Of a DNA stretch of 64,000 nt, positions 10,129 to 19,986 are shown one piece after another. Within the stretch, counting starts at the first letter, position 1, and every line of letters begins with the position of its first letter. Under the pieces are notes generated by a model, which saw nothing but the letters and a program-made list of their open reading frames with translations, did not search any database and was not told the origin of the DNA. The stretch comes from Nemertoderma westbladi (Eukaryota > Xenacoelomorpha > Nemertodermatida > Nemertodermatidae), in assembly GCA_032718475.1 (NCBI GenBank), contig JAUCBJ010009048.1, positions 1-64,000 of the forward strand. Reading direction: 5' to 3'. Position numbers and translations under genes: made by a program.

Positions 10129-10996
10129 ATGCAGCATGCCGAGTGGTGGCGGCGGCGCAATTTTGTTGTTATACCGTCGTCATAGCAATCTCAAAACAGC
10201 TCCAACGCAGCATGCCGAATATAGAATGACGGTAGATATATACAGTAATATAGGGATTTCACAAGGGGAAGGACCAGAGCCATAAGCGGGGGGGGGGGGG
10301 GGGGGGGGGGGTGTGCAGACTCAAAATTAACAAATCTAATAAAAGTGAATGAAATTAAACACCAAAGGTTTGATCAAGAAACCGACCTACGGTTACAAAA
10401 AATAAATTTTATTTTTAATTATTAAAATACACATTTTTATGCTGAATCGAAAACTGAGCTCAGATTACAAATCCAATAACGTGTTGTAAATAATGAGTTT
10501 TGAAAATCAGCTAATATCTTATGACCAAATATTAACAAAGTTTTCTGTATTTGGGGGGATTTTTCAAATATAAAAAATTACGATATTTTTCAAAGCAGAC
10601 ATGTAAAAAACTGGATAGGCCTACATGTCAGAATTCAGATACAAGTCAGTGTATGACCATTAGAGGATATGTTTGTTTTTATTATTACTGGAGGTCACTG
10701 GGTCTGTCTGTCTGTACAGAAATATATAAAATAAATAAATAAAGCACACCACCCAATTTTTTGGTAAGGGGATTTTACTTGCCGATGATTTCAATTAAGA
10801 TGTCGGTTTTCACTATTTGCAAAATCTAAACTTTTTGTCTGCCTGACAGTCCGTCTGTTTGTTACTATGTCTGTTGTTTATTTATTGTATATTTATTTAA
10901 CGCATATATATATTTTTTAAAATAAACGAAAAATAACCTTCGGAAATTGAAACCCAAACGATTATTTAATAATGAGATTATTATTAATCTATATAA
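10129..10996. other. Non-coding spacer with a 24-base G run
   Basis: A short LINE-like fragment (GGCGCAATTTTGTTGTTATA) lies at about 10150-10180, and an uninterrupted G24 at 10288-10311. The remainder is AT-rich and I see no gene. Confidence 0.5.
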
Positions 10997-11414
10997 GTGC
11001 TGAGCTGCTGATAGTGCTGAGCTGCTGACAGCTGATAGTGCTGAGCTGCTGATAGTTCTGAGCTGCTGACAGATGATAGTGCTGAGCTGCTGATAGTGCT
11101 GAGCTGCTGATAGTTCTGAGCTGCTGACAGCTGATAGTGCTGAGCTGCTGACAGCTGATAGTGCTGAGCTGCTGACAGCTGATAATGCTGAGCTGCTGAC
11201 AGCTGATATAGTGCTGAGTTGCTGACAGCTGATAGTGCTGAGCTGCTGACAGCTGATAATGCTGAGCTGCTGACAGCTGATATAGTGCTGAGTTGCTGAC
11301 AGCTGATAGTGCTGAGCTGCTGACAGCTGATAATGCTGAGCTGCGGACAGCTGATAGTGCTGAGCTGCTGACAGCTGATAGTGCTGAGCTGCTGACAGCT
11401 TATAGTGCCGAGCT
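10997..11414. repeat. 24-bp satellite, left part
   Basis: The unit is GCTGACAGCTGATAGTGCTGAGCT in circular form, with many one-base variants and some shortened units. The array runs up to the LINE 3' end at 11414/11415 and resumes at 15177, so it was split by the insertion. Confidence 0.95.
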
Positions 11415-14400
11415 ACTACTACTAGGATCGGCATGCTGCAATTGCAGCTGCATTTTTAAGAATGCTGTGCCGGCTTGTCAACAAAATTGCACCGCCACAA
11501 CTCCCTATCACCCATGACATTTGCTAGATCATCCGCATCTTTAAGACCAGTGTCCTTTAAGATGCGTCTCAAGAAAGTCATGGGCTGTCCACCATGCTTA
11601 TTCACTCCATGAGGCTGCCAAAGTACAAGATTATGCACTGGCTGGTCCTCACGGCGAAAGCAATGTCCTGCAAAGCGGAGGCGATTTTGTTCTAGTGTCA
11701 AGCTTGGGGGAACCAATGAGACACCTCCAATGTTATATAGTGTCTGGTTGGAGATGTGTGCATTGTACTTGACACAATGAACCCGGCGTAGCATTCTTGT
11801 GAATGTGCCATCCAGAGATTTGGTGTCCTCAGCAGTTAGAGCCCAGCATGGACTCCCGTAGAGGAGTACTGGAACTACTGCTGCTCTAAATAATCGGACC
11901 TTAAGTTTCCGATTAATTCTCGGTGACTTCCAAATCCTGGAAAGCCTATTCAAGGCTGCCCATGCCTTTCCCTTACGTATTCGAAGGTCCTCACCTGACT
12001 TCCGGATCCATGATCCCAGGTAACAGAAGTCGTCGACATGCTCAAGCATACCATCCTTTGAGCTTATGCTCATCCGATCAGAGACTTGCTGAGGACTTTC
12101 AAAGTTAACTGTCAGAATTTTGGTCTTTCTGGAGTTAATAAAAAGACCAACACTAGAAGCAGCATGTTCTAATGAGCTGAGGAGCCGTTGGGCTCCCTCT
12201 AATGATTCTGAGAGTACTCCTAAGTCATCAGCAAAGTCTAGATCAGTTAGGTACTTGGCAGGATTTCCTCGACTTCTGGAGCCAGTAGGTGGAGTTATCA
12301 TCACCCCATCATCATTATGATGATCTAAGGACATGCGTAGAACATAGTCAACCACAATAATGAATAAGAATGGTGCAAGTGTGTCTCCTTGGAGGACGCC
12401 CCATAACACTTCGAATGGTTCTGTGTCACCGTCAACAGTAGACACAAATGTTGTCGAACCATCGTATACTGATCTGATTGCTGCAATAATTTCATCAGGA
12501 ATCCCATATAATGAAAGTATGCTGAACATACGTGAGCGAGAGACTGAATCAAAGGCCTTGAAGAAGTCAACAAAGATAACAGCCAGATGCCTGTCTTTCT
12601 TTTTTGATAATTCTTCAATTATCCTTCTAAGTGCCAAAATGGGCTCCATGGTCCCACGACGTTTACGGAACCCATTCTGATTTCCACGGAGCAGTCTCTC
12701 AATGGGATCCCTGATGCGATTTAATAGAATCCTATTGTATAGCTTTGCAGCAATTGAGATCAATGAGATTCCCCGAAAAGAACCATAGAGTGTTAGGTTG
12801 CCCTTCTTGGGAACTGGCACCAACTTATTTGTTTTCATTTCTTGTGGGACTCTTGTTGTACGGTACATGTCTACTATGATGGGATAGATGAGCTTTAAAC
12901 ACTCAGGTATTTTAAAGACCTCAGGGGGAACACCATCTACTCCACTGGCACGATTGGTCTTAATGCTCTTTGCAGCAGCCTTCACTTCTGCAAAGGAGAT
13001 ATCGCCAATGGGAATATCTGGGAGTACAGACTCAGACACCTTTACTTCTATAAAGTTATCAGGCAATACCCTGTCATTATTGAGGAGTTTTTCAAAGTGG
13101 GCTTTCCAACCATTGAGGCGATCGGCTGGTGATTCTGCCTTAACCTTGGTGGTTGGTTGGCTTTTCCGCCCAGTAAGCAGATTGATCGATTTCCATGCCT
13201 GGGATGATTGCCTGCTGTCGTCAGCATCATTGATGGCATCAACCTGTTGGTTTATTAGCTCCTGTAGATTAACAGAGTACTGCCTGTTCAAGGACCTAGA
13301 TGCAGCCTTAACTGCATTCTTGGCCGCTGTAGTCTGTTTGAGTCGGGACTCTTTCTGCGCCTTATGAAGGTCATTTCGGCACTTTTGAATTTTGTTGTCA
13401 GTCCAGGGGGCCCTTTTCCTGTTTCGAGGGTATACAGGAACTGTTTCTGCAGCTGCTAACTTAACTGCTGCTGTAAAGGCAGTATAGCCCTCACAGTGAT
13501 CTGCCGCCTCAGAGGCAAGAGCCTCATACCTGTTGCTCAGCTGTAGTGTGAAGCTGGATCTCACACTTGGCTGTTGCAACAGAGAGGACCAGTCATGCCG
13601 CGGCAAGGCAGATTTCGTTGTTCTGCTAGCACGCAGACTAAGTCTTACCTTGGCCACAATAAGGCGGTGATCACTGGAGAAGGGTCGAAGTGTAAATGCA
13701 TTACAGTCTTGTATAGAGCTCCTGTATTTCCTACGAAACAGAATATGGTCTATCTGGGACTTGTGACCACTGGGTCCACTATGAGTCCATAGCTTTCCAG
13801 TTCGCTTCTTGAACTGGGTTCCAGCCGAAAACAATCCATTTCCAGAGATAAAATCCTGAAGATGGACAGAATTTCGGTTAACACTATTGCTATAGACCCA
13901 GGGCGATGTAGGTGATTGATGCAGACTTGCATTAAAGTCTCCCAGGAATGTTAAGAATGCATGCTGATCCACTCCATCAGTAGCTGCTTGTAGATTGTGG
14001 TAGAAATTTTCCACCTCCTCTACAGGGGCAACACTAGTTGGAGAGTAGCACACAATCAGAACCACCTTAGGAAACTTCTTAGCCAGTCTTCCAGAACATG
14101 AGAAGTGGCAACGGATGATGCGGTTAGAGATTTGGTCTATTTTGTCCAATGCTGCATGTGCAGTTGGATTCATCAATAGACCAATTCCACCATTGCCACT
14201 ATCATCTGCTGATGCGAGGGCGAGTCGCCAACCGCCCCCCATGTCCTTAATCAGAACCTCATCAGTCTGTCCAGTCTGCATTCGGTGCTCTTGAACACCC
14301 ACTGCGCTAAGAGAAAGCTTATCTGCCAAGGCAGTCAGCTCACCTTGTCGCATTGGAGACCCGAGTGTTAGGGTGTTTACTGAGGCTAGTCTAGTGACTT

Positions 14401-15176
14401 GCCTCAGATTCACCAATGGCTTTGTTGGTCGGGGTGGAACATGAGAGTAGCCTCCAACTCCAGAATCCCTCTCCCCATCACAATCTGGCCTCCCTGGTGA
14501 CCCAGGGTTTGGGCCAGAAAGGTCATCAGGAAAGGGACTCAAAGAATTGTTGACTGCTCTCTCTCCAGTAGGGGGTGAGACAGGCAGCCGGTCAGGAGTT
14601 AACTGACGCCTGTGAGGCCGATTGTGTCCGGTAATTCCACTGGCCTCTAGTGGCCGGACCTCCGCATTGCTAATGTAATCCATAGTGGGGGTTGGGGGTG
14701 CTTTTTTGCCGAGTCAGCTCTCGGGGCAAATACCACACCCTGGTTTGCCATTCCACAGGGTGGGTGTCGCAATGGAGTCAGATATGAGGCCCATCACCCT
14801 TATCTACTCTGGCGCACATGACCCACCATTGGCTGTTGCAGCTCATCTGCTGGGTCATGCCCTGTACCCTTGCTGCCAGGTGCAGGTCGCAGTGAAGTGC
14901 TCTCAGAGTGGACATGAGAACACTCTACTCCTGACCAGCCATTGGTAGATCACCATCTGCCTGATCAGGCCATATACCCCTGCAGCCAAGTATATGGGTC
15001 CTTAATCCAGGACCAAGGGCGTCCTTATCCCAGAACGAAGGGGGTCCTAGTTACAGGACCAGATTTGCCCTAGTAAAAGGGGTCTATGCAGCTACAGGTG
15101 GCACCTCCTTTATGCTGCATGGAGGTGGCAAGTTTTCTTGATCAATGACCTAGAATACCTGACCTGACTAAGAGAC
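11415..15176 (-). mobile_element. Full-length RTE-like LINE with 33-bp target-site duplications
   Basis: The boundaries are given by a 33-bp direct repeat at 11382-11414 and 15177-15209. Both copies carry the same two private variants of the 24-bp satellite unit (CAGCTTATAG and TGCCGAGC), so they are one duplicated target and not two ordinary satellite units. The element is 3,762 bp: a ~490-bp 5' UTR, one ORF, and a ~40-bp 3' UTR with a GCTGCAATTGCAGC palindrome ending in (TAG)n. A single ORF, a short 3' UTR and a microsatellite tail are typical of RTE-type LINEs. The clade is inferred from this layout and from the RT motifs. Nearby relics at 8.7-9.6, 48.3-48.9 and 55.5 kb belong to the same or a sister family. 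Confidence 0.9.
11456..14683 (-). CDS. LINE polyprotein: APE endonuclease plus reverse transcriptase (1075 aa)
   Basis: This is an uninterrupted frame. Residues 1-90 are a Pro/Ser/Arg-rich leader. An AP-endonuclease domain spans about 95-345, with VGVQEHRM (catalytic Glu), GDFNAS near 247 and SDHRLIV near 337 all present. The RT domain spans about 560-880: motif A FVDFFKAFDSV near 700, GVLQGDTLAPFLF near 764, FADD near 816 and GLFINSRKTKIL after it. The C-terminal part has the CYLGSWIRKSGED segment and a MLRRVHCVKY..H region, then a conserved QPMTFLRRILKDTGL block before the stop. In known LINEs this protein nicks the target and primes reverse transcription of its own RNA from it. All catalytic motifs are intact and the insertion has clean target duplications, so the copy may be young and competent. 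Confidence 0.92.
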   Translation of the reverse strand: MDYISNAEVRPLEASGITGHNRPHRRQLTPDRLPVSPPTGERAVNNSLSPFPDDLSGPNPGSPGRPDCDGERDSGVGGYSHVPPRPTKPLVNLRQVTRLASVNTLTLGSPMRQGELTALADKLSLSAVGVQEHRMQTGQTDEVLIKDMGGGWRLALASADDSGNGGIGLLMNPTAHAALDKIDQISNRIIRCHFSCSGRLAKKFPKVVLIVCYSPTSVAPVEEVENFYHNLQAATDGVDQHAFLTFLGDFNASLHQSPTSPWVYSNSVNRNSVHLQDFISGNGLFSAGTQFKKRTGKLWTHSGPSGHKSQIDHILFRRKYRSSIQDCNAFTLRPFSSDHRLIVAKVRLSLRASRTTKSALPRHDWSSLLQQPSVRSSFTLQLSNRYEALASEAADHCEGYTAFTAAVKLAAAETVPVYPRNRKRAPWTDNKIQKCRNDLHKAQKESRLKQTTAAKNAVKAASRSLNRQYSVNLQELINQQVDAINDADDSRQSSQAWKSINLLTGRKSQPTTKVKAESPADRLNGWKAHFEKLLNNDRVLPDNFIEVKVSESVLPDIPIGDISFAEVKAAAKSIKTNRASGVDGVPPEVFKIPECLKLIYPIIVDMYRTTRVPQEMKTNKLVPVPKKGNLTLYGSFRGISLISIAAKLYNRILLNRIRDPIERLLRGNQNGFRKRRGTMEPILALRRIIEELSKKKDRHLAVIFVDFFKAFDSVSRSRMFSILSLYGIPDEIIAAIRSVYDGSTTFVSTVDGDTEPFEVLWGVLQGDTLAPFLFIIVVDYVLRMSLDHHNDDGVMITPPTGSRSRGNPAKYLTDLDFADDLGVLSESLEGAQRLLSSLEHAASSVGLFINSRKTKILTVNFESPQQVSDRMSISSKDGMLEHVDDFCYLGSWIRKSGEDLRIRKGKAWAALNRLSRIWKSPRINRKLKVRLFRAAVVPVLLYGSPCWALTAEDTKSLDGTFTRMLRRVHCVKYNAHISNQTLYNIGGVSLVPPSLTLEQNRLRFAGHCFRREDQPVHNLVLWQPHGVNKHGGQPMTFLRRILKDTGLKDADDLANVMGDRELWRCNFVDKPAQHS

Positions 15177-15341
15177 TGCTGAGCTGCTGACAGCTTATAG
15201 TGCCGAGCTGCTGATAGTGCTGAGCTGATGACAGCTGATAGTGCTGAGCTGCTGACAGCTGATAGTGCTGAGCTGCTGACGGCTGATAGTGCTGATGAGC
15301 TGCTGACAGCTGATAGTGATGAGCTGCTGACAGCTGACCAG
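15177..15341. repeat. 24-bp satellite, right part
   Basis: The array continues after the LINE. The first 33 bp are the right target duplication. One unit carries the ACGGCTGATAGTGCTGATG variant (15276 onward) that marks the higher-order repeat in the next array. It ends at GACCAGCGGGGCCTGGCG. Confidence 0.93.
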
Positions 15342-15539
15342 CGGGGCCTGGCGAATGGAATTAAAAAATATTCCTCACAATGGGAGGGGATCCAAGGGGG
15401 GCGGGGGTTGCCCCCCCCCCCCCCCCCCCCACCCCCCCTGACTACGCCATACTGGCCATGACTGATAGTTAAAAAGTTATTGACCTCGTCGTTATATTAT
15501 TTAATGCATTTACATTATTATTGTATTTATTTAATGTGT

Positions 15540-15702
15540 TTAACCCTATTAGTAACCGGGCTATAAAATGTTGTGTGTAAAAATACCGGGGGGTCATATT
15601 GACACCTCCCCCCCCCCGCCCCTCCCTCTAAAATCTACAAATTTAAACGAAAACGTCTCATTTTTTTTCTTGTACGTAGATTTCACTAGTCTGAATCACT
15701 AG
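15540..15702 (+). mobile_element. Left-end fragment of the TTAA element
   Basis: It begins TTAACCCTATTAGTAACCGG and follows the left end of the element at 16731 almost base for base as far as CACTAGTCTGAATC, where 24-bp satellite takes over. Together with the shared GACCAGCGGGGCCTGGCG flank (15335 and 16627) it shows that satellite, flank and element end were duplicated in tandem. A ~104-bp GC-rich stretch with C-runs (about 15378-15485) is present only in this copy. Confidence 0.85.
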
Positions 15703-16629
15703 TCTGAGCTGCTGACAGCTGATAGTCCTGAGCTGCTGACAGCTGATAGTGCTGAGCTGCTGACAACTGATAGTGCTGAGCTGCTGACAGCTGATAGTGC
15801 TGAGCTGCTGACAGCTGATAGTGCTGAGCTGCTGACAGCTGATAGTGATGAGCTGCTGACAGCTGATAGTGCTGAGCTGCTGACAGCTGATAGTGCTGTG
15901 CTGCTGATAGTTCTGAGCTGCTGACAGCTGATAGTGCTGAGCTGCTGACAGCTGATAGTGCTGAGCTGCTGACAGCTGATAATGCTGAGCTGCTGACAGC
16001 TGATAGTGCTGAGCTGCTGACAGCTGATAGTGCTGAGCTGCTGACAGCTGATAGTGCTGAGCTGCTGACAGCTGATAATGCTGAGCTGCGGACAGCTGAT
16101 AGTGCTGAGCTGCTGACAGCTGATAGTGCTGAGCTGCTGACAGCTGATAGTGCTGAGCTGCTGACAGCTGATAATGCTGAGCTGCGGACAGCTGATAGTG
16201 CTGAGCTGCCGACAGCTGATAGTGCTGAGCAGCTGATAGTTCTGAGCTGCTGACAGCTGATAGTGCTGAGCTGCTGACAGCTGATAGTGCTGAGCTGCTG
16301 ACAGCTGATAGTGCTGAGCTGCTGACGGCTGATAGTGCTGATGAGCTGCTGACAGCTGATAGTGCTGAGCTGCTGACAGCTGATAGTGCTGAGCTGCTGA
16401 CAGCTGATAGTGCTGAGCTGCTGACAGCTGATAGTGCTGAGCTGCTGACGGCTGATAGTGCTGATGAGCTGCTGACAGCTGATAGTGCTGAGCTGCTGAC
16501 AGCTGATAGTGCTGAGCTGCTGACAGCTGATAGTGCTGAGCTGCTGACAGCTGATAGTGCTGAGCTGCTGACGGCTGATAGTGCTGATGAGCTGCTGACA
16601 GCTGATAGTGCTGAGCTGCTGACAGCTGA
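15703..16629. repeat. 24-bp satellite, second array with 123-bp higher-order units
   Basis: It has about 38 units of the same 24-mer. A variant unit with ACGG and an extra ATG recurs at 16321, 16444 and 16567, a 123-bp period (five 24-mers plus 3 bp). Plus-strand frames read TADSAELL repeats; these are artefacts of a 24-bp unit without stops. Confidence 0.95.
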
Positions 16630-16730
16630 CCAGCGGGGCCTGGCGAATGGAATTAAAAAATATTCCTCGTCGTTATATTATTTAATGCATTTACATTATT
16701 ATTGTATTTATTTAATGTGTTTAACCATAT

Positions 16731-19024
16731 TAGTAACCGGGCTATAAAATGTTGTGTGTAAAAATACCGGGGGGTCATATTGACACCCACCCCCCCCCCC
16801 CCCCCCCCCCCTCCCTCTAAAATCTACAAATTTAAACGAAAACGTCTCATTTTTTTTCTTGTACGTAGATTTCACTAGTCTGAATCCGACCGAAAAATTT
16901 TTCGTAAAAATGTACTGGGGTGTTTATATTAGAGCACCAAAATTACCCCTAGTTAACAATTTTCATAAAATTTGTAAGTTACAAAATTTTCGCCTAATTG
17001 TTTTTCAATACAGGTTTTCAAGTTCCATTGTGACTGTTTTAGTCCTCTACGTAGGCAAAAAATTAAAAAAAAACACGTAACCAGCACTTTTCGGTTTGAA
17101 CACAAAATTTTTAATTCACTTATACGATCTATAAATTCACATTTTCAGGTTTTCTGGGGCGCTGATTCTAATGGAATACATTTCTAATTTTCCAGATCAT
17201 TGCTACTCGTATTTTTCGGCGTAATATGGCAAATTTTGGTGCTAGCACCCAAATTTCGTACCCATGACAAAAAGTACAAGTTTGAGATGTCCAGTGCGGT
17301 TTTTATTAAGTCCATCGGGTTCAGGACCCTCATAAACCCGTATAACGCAAGAAACAAGATGATACTATTACCAAACCAAAGGCAAAATTTTACAGTTTGA
17401 AATTTTTGCTACTTGTCTCAGAGGAATTTGAGTCATTTAGCACACTGAAATCGGACCAGATTCCGGGTTTACTGAATATATCGCCCGTCGAAATGTATAA
17501 ATGGTAGTGGATGGCCCTGGTGTCATCTGTTCTGTAGAAAAGCACTGACTAGTCGAACAAAGTAAGTGCCACTGTAGACAGAGCGCGCGAGCGGCATCTA
17601 TACACACAGCACTTTCCGACTATGACTGCTACGGCCTGCACAAATTCAGATAATTTATAACGTGTCCAGACCAAGATTTGGCCTCCGTGGCTGCCAGCCC
17701 GTGTAGAAGTGATAATAAATAGTCAACTAAAACAGGTACAGACGTTATCAGCTAATGTAATAATGATAAGGCTGATGCCTAACACAGCAACAGTATAATG
17801 CAGTCAGCACTCAGCAGTAATGTAATGCCTAGCGCAGTAGTGCAGTGCAATGCACATAACACATAATGAATAATTCACTACATTACCGCACCAGTACCAG
17901 AGTACTGCAGTACTGAATAGAAGCTCACTGGCTGGCACTGACACATTGGTCATTTATAAAAATACCACAATTATATAAACCTTGCCAGTGAAATCAGCAC
18001 ATTATAAAACCTCAGTAACATAAGGCCAAATTACCACTTTTGGCTATTTGAAAATTACGAGCAACTTGTAATTTTGGTGTTCTTTTTGTTTCTATTATAA
18101 AATAAACAATGAAGATTTTATTATATTTTCGCTTTCGATTACTAATAATTAATTCAACTAACCAAAAAGCATAATATGGTTTAATGGTTATACCAAAGTC
18201 TTGAAGGATGATGTATTTTGTGTAATTTTATTAATTCCGAAAAGTGCTGATATGGTATGGGTGCCAGGAACTCCTCATATCTCGAAAACTACTGGAGCTA
18301 TTAAATTTTTATTTGTCTCATCTGAAAGAGGACATAATTTTAGTTAGGGACAAGTACTTTCGACGCGCTAGACATATTGTTTCAGGGGTTCTATCTAAGA
18401 GAAATAACTGGCCCCCTAAATTTAGCGGCTTTGCAGCAGCTTGGCGGGTCGTATATAGTAGGCCATGATTGAACTATTGAATGGATTTTCAAAATTTCAT
18501 GCTGGCACCAAATTTTGCACACAGCACCGAAAAATTCACTTTTGATACGTCAGGTACAATTCGTATATATTGCATCGAATACAGAACCCCAAAAAACCCC
18601 TATTGTCCAAAAAAACAGGTTCAAACAATCAATTTACAAAATTTACATATTTCAAAATTTGGTGCTGGCACCAAAATTTGGCACCCGCCGAAAAAAAGTT
18701 TGAAAATTTTAAATTTATTTATATGAATTCCATCTAATTGCAATCACTAAAAAACCGGTGTAAATCAAAAATAGAGATGTTACAAATCATATTTCACGAA
18801 ATGTAATTTTCAAAAAACGTCTCAAAAAAGTGCCAAAAGTAGGGTTGAAAAATGGTGCAATACTACGAAAACTTCCCAATATTTTTGAAAACAGTTTTCA
18901 CCATTAGGAAGACAATAGATTTTTAGGAAAAGTCATAAAATTTCAGATTCCCAACTGCGTTTGTTTCAGAGTAATTATAACCCCCCCCCCCCCCCCCCCC
19001 CCCCAACGGGTTTAATAGGGTTAA
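16731..19024 (+). mobile_element. TTAA-flanked non-autonomous element, copy A (piggyBac-like ends)
   Basis: It starts TTAACCATATTAGTAACCGG and ends CGGGTTTAATAGGGTTAA. The duplicated TTAA and the CCCT...AGGG termini are what piggyBac-superfamily elements have. No transposase is encoded. Inside are diverged sub-repeats of about 110-150 bp, each with GGTGCTAGCACC or GGTGCTGGCACC, a GTACAAGTTTGA segment and ACCCGTATAACGCAAGAAAC. A poly-C run precedes the right end. About 17,400-18,465 does not match the other copies and looks like an insertion or replacement; I recognise nothing in it. Confidence 0.8.
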
Positions 19025-19354
19025 ACAATTGTTTGTATAATAATACTCAATAGGGGAGTGTTTGGGTGAAAATTGGCCTGAAGTAATTTGTGGACGTTTA
19101 GCTCTATTTTCCGGGTTGTAATTGTCCGAACTCCATTAAATTTATTACCAACGTTATATAAGATTGAAGAAGTTAAATATGTAGGCACTTTTTTCGATAA
19201 CTGCCTATCTTGAGAAAGTACAGTGAAAAATATCGCCCAAGGGTGCTTTGCTCATATTTTTAATTAAATAATAATTTATGGCCTAAATATTAATAAAAAG
19301 CTACTTACAAATATTTATCGACAAATATTATTTTTATCTTTACATTATAATACA
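19025..19354. other. Non-coding AT-rich spacer
   Basis: I see nothing in this stretch between the TTAA element and the 32-bp satellite. Confidence 0.5.
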
Positions 19355-19966
19355 AAGTATATAAATCCTCGGCACCAACACTTCGAGAAAATATAAATCC
19401 TCGGCACCAACACTTCGAGAAAATATAAATCCTCGGCACCAACACTTCTATAAAATATAAATCCTCGGCACCAACACTTCGAGAAAATATAAATCCTCGG
19501 CACCAACACTTCGAGAAAATATAAATCCTCGGCACCAACACTTCTATAAAATATAAATCCTCGGCACCAACACTTCTATAAAATATAAATCCTCGGCACC
19601 AACACTTCTATAAAATATAAATCCTCGGCACCAACACTTCTATAAAATATAAATCCTCGACACAAACACTTCGAGAAAATATAAATCCTCCGCACCAACA
19701 CTTCTATAAAATATAAATCCTCGGCACCAACACTTCTATAAAATATAAATCCTCGGCACCAACACTTCTATAAAATATAAATCCTCCGCACCAACACTTC
19801 TATAAAATATAAATCCTCGGCACCAACACTTCTATAAAATATAAATCCTCGGCACCAACACTTCTATAAAATATAAATCCTCGGCACCAACACTTCTATA
19901 AAATATAAATCCTCGGCACCAACACTTCTATAAAATATAAATCCTCGGCACCAACACTTCTATAAA
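19355..19966. repeat. 32-bp satellite, about 19 copies, next to the DLEC1 stop
   Basis: The unit begins ATAAATCCTCGGCACCAACA and continues CTTCTATAAAAT or, in a minority of copies, CTTCGAGAAAAT. A few copies have CTCCGC in place of CTCGGC. It ends 20 bp from the last codon of the DLEC1 gene, so the transcript of that gene probably includes it as 3' UTR. Confidence 0.96.
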
Positions 19967-19986
19967 CAAACAGGAATGAGGAGTTA

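Noticed and set aside
10865-11517. ORFs with QLSAAQHY or TADSAELL repeats over the 24-bp array
   Set aside because: They are products of a 24-bp satellite, whose unit is a multiple of three without stops, and are not supported by flanking coding sequence.
16859-18726. Short ORFs inside TTAA copy A (also in copies B, C and D)
   Set aside because: They differ in frame and content between copies and follow the internal sub-repeats; no transposase motif is present.
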